Below are positions 56,358 through 64,000 of a stretch of 64,000 bases of DNA, in pieces. A program made the translations under genes and the position numbers. The stretch spans positions 1-64,000 of the forward strand of contig JAOARY010000021.1 of assembly GCA_025210335.1 (NCBI GenBank). Reading direction: 5' to 3'. The stretch comes from Peptostreptococcaceae bacterium (GTDB taxonomy: Bacteria > Bacillota > Clostridia > Peptostreptococcales > Peptostreptococcaceae). Under the pieces are notes generated by a model. That model saw nothing but the letters and a program-made list of their open reading frames with translations. It made no database searches and was not told the DNA's origin. Every line of letters begins with the position of its first letter. Within the stretch, counting starts at the first letter, position 1.

Positions 56358-56966
56358 TTAATTAGCAATATTTAAATATTCCCTATATAATTCTTCATGA
56401 ATCTTTCTTATTTTCATTATCTTTTCATATTTATAATCAGATATTTTAGGATCTCCATAAACTTGCCAACCTCTAGTTTTAGTAAGTTTTAAACTTTTAT
56501 GCCCCATAAAACCCATAACATCTTTGATTGGATAACCTAAAAAAATACCTATTTCATGAGGAATTTCTTCTTTGAATTTTTCTAAAAGTACAGCTAAATA
56601 ATTATCTAAATTATACGAATTTGGATATCCATATAAAGTCAAAAAATTTACAACTCTTTTTTCATTTAAAGTTGTATCTAACGCCTTTTTATTATATATA
56701 AACATTTTTTTACAATCTATACAATATGGAAATTCTGCTATTTCTATATTTTCATCATCTTTAAAAAATTCTTTTAAAAAACTTATTTTCTCATCTCTAT
56801 TTTTGTCAAACGGAGGAAAAGAAACAATCTCAGCTGGCTTAACTCCAACAACAATTGGTGATAATAAATTAAATAACCAATTCATAAAATTATCGTTCTT
56901 ATACGAAGAATTACATATTTTTTTATTTATATAACATTTTAATATATTCATACAAACACCTACCAA
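56358..56966 (-). CDS. DUF3793 family protein
   Basis: This is a 202-residue cytoplasmic protein. The middle and C-terminal pattern EEIPHEIGIFLGYPIKDVMG, then GFMGHKSLKLTKTRGWQVYG, is the hallmark of DUF3793, common in Clostridia. It often occurs near iron or flavodoxin genes, and its function is unknown. PYCIDCKKMFIYN contains a CxxC-like pair. The true start could be the ATG six codons in (MNILKCY). It is monocistronic. Confidence 0.82.
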   Translation of the reverse strand: MVGVCMNILKCYINKKICNSSYKNDNFMNWLFNLLSPIVVGVKPAEIVSFPPFDKNRDEKISFLKEFFKDDENIEIAEFPYCIDCKKMFIYNKKALDTTLNEKRVVNFLTLYGYPNSYNLDNYLAVLLEKFKEEIPHEIGIFLGYPIKDVMGFMGHKSLKLTKTRGWQVYGDPKISDYKYEKIMKIRKIHEELYREYLNIAN

Positions 56967-57174
56967 TGGATAATTATTATCATTTATTAAAGTTTATCAT
57001 ACTTTTTTCTTTTTGTAAATGAAATTGATTTTAATTATCAACAATTAATCAAAAAAGAAACTATATTATTAAGTAATTAATCACAATAATATATTATAGA
57101 TTTTCTAATATATCACAAATTTTTTCACTTAATTTAATAGCTTCTTTTTTCATTGTATTTTGTTCAAATAATAT

Positions 57175-58473
57175 TTATATATTTTGTAAAAATTCAGGAA
57201 CCAAATCTCTACTTACTAAATCTTTTAATTCTTCTCTTCTTTTTATTAAATAATCTTTAGAATCTTTTAGCATTACAACTGCTGGTCTTAATAATTTATT
57301 ATAATTGCTAGACATTGATTCATTGTATGCTCCTGTAGAAAATACTGTTAATATATCTCCCTTTTCTATTTTTGGTAGTTTTGCATCTTTTATTATTACA
57401 TCTCCACTTTCACAACATTTCCCACAAATTGTTACTTTTTCTATTGATTCTTCATCAGCTTTATTTGAAATCATACAAGTGTAACTAGCATTATATAAAG
57501 CAGGTCTTATATTATCAGTAATACCTCCATCAACAGATGCATATTTTCTTATTCCTTTTATATCTTTTATATTTCCAATTTCGTATAAAGTTATACCTGC
57601 TTTTGATATTATCCACCTTCCTGGTTCAATCATAATTTTAGGTCTTTTAATATTTATCTTCTTTGCTAATTCTTCACAAAGCTCCATAATTTCATCTGTA
57701 AAATGCGTAAAATCCATTTCTGTATCATCATCTGAATAAAATACTCCAAAACCACCACCAACATTTAATTCTTCTATGGTATACTTAGTTTCATCTTTTA
57801 AATCCTCTATAATTGAAAAAGCTACCCTTAAAGCCTTAAGATGGCTTTCATTTGAAAATAATTGTGATCCGGTATGAAAATGTAGTCCTTTTAAATTGAT
57901 ATATTCACTATCTATAGCAATTTTACATGCTTGTATTATAGATTCCAATGGTATTCCAAACTTTGAATCTTTTTGCCCAGTACTTATATAATCATGAGTT
58001 TTTCCTCGAACATCTGGTGTTATTCTAAACATAATATTAGTAGTCTTTTTTAGTTTATTTGTTAAATAAATTATATCTTCTAATTCATCCATACTATCAA
58101 CTATTATTCTAGATATATTATTATCTATCGCCATTTTCAATTCATCTATGGATTTATTATTACCATGAAAAATAATATCATCTGCATTCATATTTGCATT
58201 TAATGCAGTGTATAATTCACCTTTAGATACAACATCTAAACCTATACCTTCTTTTTTTATTATTTTACAAATAGCAGTATTTAAAAATGCTTTAGATGCA
58301 TATAAGACTTTCACATTATCATATTTATTCAAAAAATTTTCTTTTAAATCTCTTATTTTATCTGTTAGTATACCTTCATCTATTATGTATAATGGTGTAT
58401 TATATTTCTTTGCTAATTCAACTGTATTTATTCCACCAAAGTAAAGTGTATTATTTCTTATATCTAAATTCAT
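57175..58473 (-). CDS. lysA: Diaminopimelate decarboxylase (LysA)
   Basis: The start is the ATG ending at 58473 (MNLDIRNNTLYFGGINTVEL, 432 residues), with GAGGG 8 bases upstream. It is a PLP-dependent fold III decarboxylase that makes lysine from meso-diaminopimelate. The PLP lysine is in VLYASKAFLNTAI, the phosphate loop in LNVGGGFGVFY, and the partner-subunit residues in EPGRWIISKAG, CGKCCESGDVI and TGAYNESMSSNYN. No lysine riboswitch is visible upstream. Confidence 0.95.
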   Translation of the reverse strand: MNLDIRNNTLYFGGINTVELAKKYNTPLYIIDEGILTDKIRDLKENFLNKYDNVKVLYASKAFLNTAICKIIKKEGIGLDVVSKGELYTALNANMNADDIIFHGNNKSIDELKMAIDNNISRIIVDSMDELEDIIYLTNKLKKTTNIMFRITPDVRGKTHDYISTGQKDSKFGIPLESIIQACKIAIDSEYINLKGLHFHTGSQLFSNESHLKALRVAFSIIEDLKDETKYTIEELNVGGGFGVFYSDDDTEMDFTHFTDEIMELCEELAKKINIKRPKIMIEPGRWIISKAGITLYEIGNIKDIKGIRKYASVDGGITDNIRPALYNASYTCMISNKADEESIEKVTICGKCCESGDVIIKDAKLPKIEKGDILTVFSTGAYNESMSSNYNKLLRPAVVMLKDSKDYLIKRREELKDLVSRDLVPEFLQNI

Positions 58474-58503
58474 ATTAATCACCCTCAAAATATTATTATG
58501 CAT

Positions 58504-58900
58504 TTTTTATTTGCAATTTAAATGCCAAACTTTTAATATGTTTAATATGTTTTTTATAAAAAATATAAGAATTCAATTTTCAAGACAGCGTTATTACTAT
58601 ATCTTAATCATTCTTAATTAAAAAATATTTAAATAAAATAAAAAATTATTCAACTTTAACTTCATTTAATAATTCTTTTTTCATTAATACTTTCCAAAAA
58701 AAATAAAAAACAAAGATTTTATTCCTTATTTACGGAATTTAATTTCTGTTTTTTAATAAATATATTTATAAATACTAAGATTAATTTGTATATAATATTC
58801 TTCCAATTTCCAAATTTTCATCTATTTTATACTATTCAATCTAATTCATCTTATAATAAAATATACAACTAAACTTTTTCCGTTTTTTCAAACTTTATTT
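58504..58900. other. Gene-free AT-rich spacer between lysA and the sigma-54 activator
   Basis: I see no credible gene or riboswitch here. ATTCC and GGAAT around 7 bases (58731-58747), followed on the minus strand by T-rich sequence, may form a weak terminator for the activator gene. Confidence 0.5.
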
Positions 58901-60721
58901 TTATAATTCCTTTTTTTCGGATTTTATTTTTATTTCATACTTCTTTAATTTTTCATAAAAGCTCGTTTTTTTGATATTTAATAATTCCATGGCTTTTTTT
59001 GAATCATAATTACATTCTTTTAATACTTTTTTCATTAATCTTTTTTCTAATCTTTTAGTATTTTCTTTTAAATCAAAACTAAAAAAATCCTCTTTTACAT
59101 CTTCTTGTGTATCTAATATAAAATCTTTTTTAAATAATATATTATTTTCAGTGTAGTTTATTGCTCTTTCTAATATATTTTCTAACTCTCTTACATTTCC
59201 GTATAACTTTAAGCTCGATAAATATCTTAGACCTTCTTTTGAAATTATTTTTTCTTTTATGTCTAAATTTTTACATAATTTCGGAAATAATTCATTAGCT
59301 ATTATAGCTATATCTCCTTTTCTTTTTCTAAGTGGTGGAATTTCTATATTTATTATATTTATTCTATAGTATAAATCTGATCTGAAATTTTTATTTTTAA
59401 TTTCTATTTCTAAATCCTTATTTGTTGCACATATTATTCTAACATTTAATTTCATCTTTTTATTTCCACCTATTTTGTAAAAAGACTTTGATTGCAATAC
59501 CTCTAAAAGCTTACTTTGCATATTTAATGATAATTCTCCTATTTCATCCAAAAAAATTGTTCCACCATTTGCCAGTTCAAAAAAACCTATTTTCCCAGTA
59601 TTCAAGGCACCAGTAAAAGCCCCTTTTTCATAACCAAAAAATTCACTTTCCATCAAATTTTCTGGAATAGAAGGACAATTTACATGTATAAATGGAGAAT
59701 CCTTCTTTTGCCATTGCTTGTGTATTAATTTTGCTAAGGAAGTTTTTCCAACACCACTTTCACCTGTTAATATTATGGTAGAATTTGATTTTGATGCTTT
59801 TAAAGCCATCATTTTTATTTTCTTTATTTCCTCACTATCACCTATAAATTCATCTATAAAGCTTATTTTTTGTGCTTCAATCTTTAAACTCTTTATTTTA
59901 TTTATCAAAATTTCTCTTTCTTCTATTAAATCTTGTAAAAATCTTATATCTTTTATTTTTAATATAGCTTGATTATCTTTTAATTTATATAAACTACACA
60001 TAACAGGTTTTTTATTTATTTGCAATATTTTATCCTCATAAGAAATATTCTCACCCTTACCAACTCTTATTAAATCTCTAATTGCATCTTCCTTATCATG
60101 AAATAATAATATATCCTTGCCTATTATATTTTTTTCATCTAATAATTGCTTCTTATCGCTAAACTCTTTTAAATCCAATATATCTTTTATTGACTCTCTT
60201 CTTGCTGTATAACCTTCACTTTGATAGAATTTTAATTTTTTATCTTTATTTAAAATAACCATATGACCTATATTACTAAAAAAATTCATTTTATAAGTTT
60301 CATTATCTACCTTAATATCAATATATTTATCATCTTCATTTATAATTACTTCTATAACCAAATCTTCATATAGCTCTTTTAAAATCAAATTATTATGTTC
60401 TTTACCATAGATAAATTTTGGTGATTTATTTGACTTGTATGCACCAATATAGATAAAGCTATCACCATAATCAAGTTTTTTATCTATATTTAGCTTTTTT
60501 AAATCCAAATCTAATAAACCACCATCATCAATTTGGTAGCCATTATTGGCTATTATTAAAATATCACCTTCTTCTAACTTTCCCTTATCATGATATTTTT
60601 TATATATTTTTTTGAGTCCAAATATTTCTTTTGCCTTGTCATTATATATATTTATATTTCTTTTTTCATCTATAATTATATAACCTTCATCTGTTATATT
60701 CATAAAATCCATTATATTCAT
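58901..60721 (-). CDS. Sigma-54-dependent transcriptional activator with PAS domain
   Basis: This is a 606-residue regulator. Residues 1 to about 45 start a PAS-like sensor (GYIIIDEKRNINIYNDKAKEI), and sensory sequence runs to about 300. The AAA+ domain has Walker A GESGVGKTSLAKLIH, the sigma-54 contact loop GYEKGAFTGAL, Walker B GTIFLDEIGELSLN and arginine-finger region. A C-terminal Fis-type helix-turn-helix (YDSKKAMELLNIKKTSFYEKL) binds DNA. It is divergent from the split lysO genes, its probable target, and close to lysA. Such regulators control amino-acid fermentation and transport in Clostridia. Ligand unknown. Confidence 0.93.
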   Translation of the reverse strand: MNIMDFMNITDEGYIIIDEKRNINIYNDKAKEIFGLKKIYKKYHDKGKLEEGDILIIANNGYQIDDGGLLDLDLKKLNIDKKLDYGDSFIYIGAYKSNKSPKFIYGKEHNNLILKELYEDLVIEVIINEDDKYIDIKVDNETYKMNFFSNIGHMVILNKDKKLKFYQSEGYTARRESIKDILDLKEFSDKKQLLDEKNIIGKDILLFHDKEDAIRDLIRVGKGENISYEDKILQINKKPVMCSLYKLKDNQAILKIKDIRFLQDLIEEREILINKIKSLKIEAQKISFIDEFIGDSEEIKKIKMMALKASKSNSTIILTGESGVGKTSLAKLIHKQWQKKDSPFIHVNCPSIPENLMESEFFGYEKGAFTGALNTGKIGFFELANGGTIFLDEIGELSLNMQSKLLEVLQSKSFYKIGGNKKMKLNVRIICATNKDLEIEIKNKNFRSDLYYRINIINIEIPPLRKRKGDIAIIANELFPKLCKNLDIKEKIISKEGLRYLSSLKLYGNVRELENILERAINYTENNILFKKDFILDTQEDVKEDFFSFDLKENTKRLEKRLMKKVLKECNYDSKKAMELLNIKKTSFYEKLKKYEIKIKSEKKEL

Positions 60722-60912
60722 AAAATCATCCTTTTTAATAATTTAAACTGCCTTATATTTATTAATTATACCGTTTTATATAAAAAAAATTAATCCAATT
60801 TAACTATATATTTCAGTTAAATTTATTTATATGATTATATCTATATATAATTTTTGCTTTGTGATAAAATTATTAAAACAAATATATTCAATTACTAAAG
60901 GGGGCATACACA

Positions 60913-61212
60913 TTGGAAAAAATAATAATTTTCTTTGGTCTAGGCATTATAATCGGACTTTTTCAACTAATACCAAAACAGTATATGAAATTTAATTCAA
61001 AATTACAAACCATATCTCTAATAATATTAATTTTTGGTATGGGAACATCAATTGGTGGTGATGAAAAAATTTTAAAAAGCCTAAATGAAGTAGGACTTAA
61101 AGCTTTTGCTTTTGCAATACTATCCATAATATTTAGTATTATTATACTTTTTATTTTTAGCAAATTATTCAAACTTGAAAATTCAAATATAAAAGAAGAA
61201 AGGGACGCTTAA
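60913..61212 (+). CDS. LysO-type transporter, N-terminal half (split gene)
   Basis: This 99-residue membrane protein has three hydrophobic segments, reading IIIFFGLGIIIGLFQL, LILIFGMGTSIGGDEK and AFAFAILSIIFSIIILFIF. It matches the N-terminal part of LysO (DUF340), the lysine exporter. Translation starts at TTG after GGGGG. The next frame, one base on, carries the rest. Two-gene LysO is common in Clostridia, so this is a natural split and not a mutation. Confidence 0.82.
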   Translation: MEKIIIFFGLGIIIGLFQLIPKQYMKFNSKLQTISLIILIFGMGTSIGGDEKILKSLNEVGLKAFAFAILSIIFSIIILFIFSKLFKLENSNIKEERDA

Positions 61213-61213
61213 T

Positions 61214-61813
61214 ATGACATATTTAATTATAATCGCTTTAACACTGGGAATGTTTTTTGGTCATTTTATGAATGATTTCACTTTAAATCTATTTAGTAGT
61301 ATAAGTATGTATGGATTATTTTTGTTAGTTTTTTGCGCGGGAATAGATATTGGTTATTCTAAAGAAGTTTTTAAAGATCTAAAATCTATGGGATTTAAAA
61401 TATTATTAGTGCCTTTTTCAACAGTTTTAGGAAGTTTTATATCTGGAATCGTATGTTTTTTAATATTAGATATTGCACTAAATGAAGCACTCGCAATTTC
61501 TTCTGGTTATGGATGGTATTCACTATCTGCTGTTTTGATTACAAATATGGGTAGTCCAAAAGCAGGTGCTATTTCTTTTTTATCTAATATAATGAGAGAA
61601 GTATTTGCAATCATATTAATTCCTATTCTTGCTAAATATCTAAATCATATAACTGCAATTGCACCAGCTGGAGCTACATCTATGGATTCTACTTTACCTG
61701 TTATATCTAAGTCTACAGATAAAAAAACTTCTGTTATCGCATTTATAAATGGTGCCTTACTTTCCGCTTTAGTTCCAATCATAGTACCATTTTTTTATAA
61801 TATATTTAAATAG
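61214..61813 (+). CDS. LysO-type transporter, C-terminal half (split gene)
   Basis: This 199-residue membrane protein has about six helices and completes the LysO fold: LFLLVFCAGIDIGYSKE, SSGYGWYSLSAVLITNMGSP, SFLSNIMREVFAIILIPIL and APAGATSMDSTLPVISKST. LysO exports lysine or related basic amino acids in Escherichia coli. With lysA and a sigma-54 activator nearby, lysine handling is a reasonable inference; the substrate could also differ. Confidence 0.85.
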   Translation: MTYLIIIALTLGMFFGHFMNDFTLNLFSSISMYGLFLLVFCAGIDIGYSKEVFKDLKSMGFKILLVPFSTVLGSFISGIVCFLILDIALNEALAISSGYGWYSLSAVLITNMGSPKAGAISFLSNIMREVFAIILIPILAKYLNHITAIAPAGATSMDSTLPVISKSTDKKTSVIAFINGALLSALVPIIVPFFYNIFK

Positions 61814-61832
61814 AAACACTCTATTTTCAAGT

Positions 61833-61898
61833 AAAAAATTAGCTATAAAAAATTTTTATAAATTTAAAATTATAAAAATTTTTATAGCTAATTTTTTT
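61833..61898. terminator. Bidirectional terminator between lysO and aroQ
   Basis: AAAAAATTAGCTATAAAAA faces TTTTTATAGCTAATTTTTT, with a further AT-rich inner stem. It serves both converging operons. Confidence 0.88.
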
Positions 61899-61923
61899 TA
61901 ATTTTTTAATATCTTGATGTTTT

Positions 61924-62361
61924 TTATAATTCTATTATATAGTCTTTTAATGCTATCAAACCTAATTTATATGAATTAAATCCAAACCCAGATATTTGAC
62001 CTATACAAGCACCTGCTGTGATTGAATTTTTTCTAAATTCTTCTCTTGAATGAATATTAGAAAGATGCACTTCCACAAATGGCTTATTTACACTTTTTAT
62101 AGCATCATAAAGAGCTATACTATAATGTGTTAGAGCACCTGGATTGATTATAAACCCATCAAATTTACTATACTCTTCTTGGATTTTATCAATTAAATAT
62201 CCCTCATGATTTGATTGATATATTTCTATTTCAAGGTCAAAATTCTTTGCAGATTTTTTTAAAAATATTTTTAATTCTTCATAATCTCTTTTTCCATAAA
62301 TTCCAATTTCTCTTTTTCCTAAAAAATTCAAATTCGGCCCATTTAGTATTAAAATTTTCAT
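61924..62361 (-). CDS. aroQ: 3-Dehydroquinate dehydratase, type II (AroQ)
   Basis: This 145-residue enzyme converts dehydroquinate to dehydroshikimate in aromatic amino-acid synthesis. Signature LILNGPNLNFLGKREIGIYG carries the catalytic tyrosine and arginine region. YQSNHEGYLIDKI, INPGALTHYSIAL and EVHLSNIHSREEFRKNS complete the active site. It is four bases after aroK. Confidence 0.97.
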   Translation of the reverse strand: MKILILNGPNLNFLGKREIGIYGKRDYEELKIFLKKSAKNFDLEIEIYQSNHEGYLIDKIQEEYSKFDGFIINPGALTHYSIALYDAIKSVNKPFVEVHLSNIHSREEFRKNSITAGACIGQISGFGFNSYKLGLIALKDYIIEL

Positions 62362-62365
62362 AAAA

Positions 62366-62863
62366 TTACTCCTTTATAATATCTATTATTTTATAAATTT
62401 CTATCAATGTTCTTTTCTTATTTTTATTATTTATATTATATTTGGCTGTATTTATATATAGTTCTTTTCTTTTTTCATATATATCAAATAGTATTTCTTT
62501 ATTATCTTTAAGCAAAGGTCTATTATTTATATCTATATCTTTATAAATATCTTTTATATCTCTATTTATAAAGAATACATGAGTATGTTCTTTCAAAATA
62601 TTTATATTTTCCTGATCTAAAATTATTCCTCCACCACTTGAAATAACTATATTATCTTTTTTGATTATATCTTTTAATACTTTTTTTTCAATCTCTCTAA
62701 AATATTTTTTTGATTTTTCTTTAAATATCTCATTTATCTTTTTACCTTCTTTTATTTCTATACACTCATCTATATCTAAAAATTCCATATTATATTTCTT
62801 TGCTATTAATTTTCCTAAGGTTGTTTTTCCACAACCCATCATTCCAATTAAGCTTATTTTCAA
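62366..62863 (-). CDS. aroK: Shikimate kinase (AroK)
   Basis: This 165-residue P-loop kinase phosphorylates shikimate. GMMGCGKTTLGKLIAKKY is the P-loop, FLDIDECIE the shikimate/metal site, ISSGGGIIL the second substrate motif and RPLLKD the lid. It is coupled to aroQ. Confidence 0.96.
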   Translation of the reverse strand: MKISLIGMMGCGKTTLGKLIAKKYNMEFLDIDECIEIKEGKKINEIFKEKSKKYFREIEKKVLKDIIKKDNIVISSGGGIILDQENINILKEHTHVFFINRDIKDIYKDIDINNRPLLKDNKEILFDIYEKRKELYINTAKYNINNKNKKRTLIEIYKIIDIIKE

Positions 62864-62964
62864 AAAACCACACCCTTTTTAATAATTTACTATCCATTAT
62901 ATATTCTCATAATTATAATTTATTTTTTTTAAATTTTCAATAAATATAAATTTTTATAAAAAAA

Positions 62965-63068
62965 ATAGGTATATCTCATCAATAAACTTATTTCTAATAT
63001 ACTGTGTTATAAATTTTTAAGAAAACACAATAATTAGTAGTCCTTTATATTAGTGAAATATACCTATT
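62965..63068. repeat. Long imperfect inverted repeat, terminator-like
   Basis: AATAGGTATAT and ATATACCTATT are the outer arms, and TGTGTT faces AACACA inside, flanked by A and T runs. The central TGTGTTATAAATTTT also occurs in the hairpin at 27407-27510. It lies between the chagasin-like gene and aroK. Confidence 0.6.
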
Positions 63069-63086
63069 TTTTTATTCTATTTTAAT

Positions 63087-63545
63087 TTATTTCTCCACTT
63101 TTACTATATATTCTCTAGTTTGAATAGCTTCTTTATCTTTTTCAAAACTTCTTTTTAATTCTAATTTTAATTTTACATTTCCTTCTTTCATACCTTTAAT
63201 TTTATACAGTTTATCCATGCCTTCACCACAAATAAGAGGCTTTTTTTCGTCTAAATTTTCATCTTTTACAAATTCTGAAGTATATGAAATTATATCTTTT
63301 TCGCCTTCTATAGTTATTTCCCATAGATATCCAGTAGATGGATTTTCGTATAATTTAAATTCCATTTCTTCATTTAGCTTCAATATATTTATCATATCAT
63401 TATTCTTTATTACTTTATCCACTTGCAATGTTTTTGATTTATTTATGTTGTAATTTTTATAATCCTCTTTATTTTTCTCTAAAGCTCCTACAAATGTTGT
63501 AATTAATATTAAAACAATCAAACTTACTATTATATTTTTTTTCAT
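63087..63545 (-). CDS. Chagasin-like (I42 family) protease inhibitor, secreted or membrane-anchored
   Basis: The start is the ATG ending at 63545 (MKKNIIVSLIVLILITTFVG, 152 residues), 7 bases after AGGAG. A signal peptide or anchor is followed by a beta-domain with the chagasin loops: NPSTGYLWE (like NPTTGY), CGEGM in place of GxGG and KRSFEKD in place of RPW. These inhibitors block papain-like cysteine proteases. The second and third loops are weakened, so activity is not certain. No protease gene is adjacent. Confidence 0.78.
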   Translation of the reverse strand: MKKNIIVSLIVLILITTFVGALEKNKEDYKNYNINKSKTLQVDKVIKNNDMINILKLNEEMEFKLYENPSTGYLWEITIEGEKDIISYTSEFVKDENLDEKKPLICGEGMDKLYKIKGMKEGNVKLKLELKRSFEKDKEAIQTREYIVKVEK

Positions 63546-63711
63546 AATAATTCTCCTTTTTAAGTATTTATTATTTAGACCAATAAACACTTAAAAAAGT
63601 TTCGTAAAAATAAAATAGTTTGAGAATATTTTATTTATTTTTCTTTTTTTAGTTTTAAATGTATATTTATAGTGTATATAAAACTTAGGAGTGTTATATA
63701 TTTACCCTTCT

Positions 63712-63834
63712 TCAGAAGGAATTGCCCTCGTTATTTATTTTTATAACCCTTTTTATAGTATATTATTAATCCAATCCTCTCATTTAAATATATTGGAAAT
63801 ACTGATTTTCTAGTCATTAAACTCCTTCTGAAGA
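63712..63834. repeat. Inverted repeat bracketing a small open frame
   Basis: TTCTTCAGAAGGA near 63711 faces TCCTTCTGAAGAA ending near 63834, giving 13-base arms about 95 bases apart. Each arm is itself partly palindromic (CTTC-GAAG). The right arm supplies the ribosome site of the 28-codon frame between them. Confidence 0.65.
63731..63817 (-). CDS. Possible 28-residue basic peptide
   Basis: A 28-codon frame starts with ATG 6 bases after AAGGAG. The product begins MTRKSVFPIYLNERIGL and continues with IIYYKKGYKNK. It is basic and aromatic, with no signal peptide. It sits downstream of groEL, behind the groEL terminator, and is framed by an inverted repeat. The clean ribosome site argues for translation; the length argues for caution. 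I do not recognise it. Confidence 0.4.
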   Translation of the reverse strand: MTRKSVFPIYLNERIGLIIYYKKGYKNK

Positions 63835-63851
63835 ATATTTTTTATAAAATA

Positions 63852-63884
63852 AAAAGGTTAGAAAAATTATTTTTCTAACCTTTT
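63852..63884 (-). terminator. Terminator of groEL
   Basis: AAAAGGTTAGAAAAA pairs with TTTTTCTAACCTTTT around three bases, with T run on the minus strand. Confidence 0.9.
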
Positions 63885-63905
63885 ATTTATACATTTATTA
63901 ATTTA

Positions 63906-64000
63906 TTACATCATTGGCATTCCGCCACCCATTCCTGGTGCTCCTGGCATACCTTCTTTTTCATCCTTTATTTCTACAACAGCAGCTTCTGTTGTTAAGA
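63906..64000 (-). CDS. groEL: Chaperonin GroEL, C-terminal end (truncated by window edge)
   Basis: The last 31 codons are visible: LTTEAAVVEIKDEKEG, then the unmistakable GroEL tail MPGAPGMGGGMPMM. The Gly-Gly-Met tail lines the folding cavity. The gene continues beyond the window. Confidence 0.96.
   Translation of the reverse strand, partial: LTTEAAVVEIKDEKEGMPGAPGMGGGMPMM

Noticed and set aside
57094..57153. A 19-codon frame just after lysA (MKKEAIKLSEKICDILENL), in frame with a lysA read-through
   Set aside because: No ribosome site and no known family. LysA has its normal length without it, so it may be chance or a gene remnant.
58474..58900. A lysine riboswitch before lysA
   Set aside because: The upstream region is AT-rich and shows none of the conserved L-box helices or loops.
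60913..61813. Frameshift mutation in lysO
   Set aside because: The two halves are separate frames with their own start and a one-base gap; two-gene LysO is a normal arrangement in related bacteria.

Overview
The window is strongly AT-rich and comes from an anaerobic, low-GC, Gram-positive bacterium, most likely class Clostridia. The Peptostreptococcaceae and their relatives are my best guess, not proven. The evidence is the HydF hydrogenase maturase, LarB/LarC, T-box and purine riboswitch leaders, split LysO, DUF3793 and DUF1292 proteins, TTG starts and strong AGGAG ribosome sites. I see no tRNA, rRNA, CRISPR array, phage or intact insertion sequence. The window opens inside an MgtC/SapB-family gene and closes inside groEL.

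Region by region. 0-1.4 kb: the MgtC-like gene end and a TraX-family membrane protein. 1.6-14.4 kb: de novo purine synthesis, all on the minus strand (purE, purC, purF, purM, purN, purH, purD, single-chain purL), preceded by an NCS2 purine permease under a purine riboswitch. 14.4-19.2 kb: a possible free-standing small RNA, an orphan AgrA-type regulator, a secreted protein with a sharp promoter and palindrome, and an Fe-S aldo/keto reductase with its AraC-type regulator. 19.2-21 kb: a likely truncated TOPRIM-like gene, then a type III toxin-antitoxin locus of the CptIN kind. 21-24.4 kb: guaB-guaA under a second purine riboswitch. 24.4-27.3 kb: larB-larC (larC needs a -1 frameshift), a small CGGCN protein and a family 4 uracil-DNA glycosylase. 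27.6-30.9 kb: a polar amino-acid ABC transporter behind a tandem T-box leader.

30.9-49.8 kb is the least familiar part and looks like a surface-glycan synthesis and signalling island. It contains two paralogous pairs, each a response regulator plus a protein fusing a receiver-like domain to a polyprenyl-phosphate glucosyltransferase-like GT2 domain. It also has a 1526-residue GT-C-like membrane protein, a flippase, two further glycosyltransferases (one frameshifted), a phosphodiester-glycosidase-domain protein, an orphan HPt protein, two membrane sensor-like proteins without kinase domains, and a large duplicated beta-helix protein. No histidine kinase is present. I infer that phosphorelay signals gate lipid-linked sugar supply for a surface glycan.

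50-64 kb is mostly housekeeping: DUF6762-like and DUF1292 proteins, aspA-hydF, a secreted coiled-coil protein, pdxS-pdxT, DUF3793, lysA, a sigma-54 activator beside split lysO, aroK-aroQ, a chagasin-like protease inhibitor, a possible 28-residue peptide gene inside an inverted repeat, and the end of groEL.
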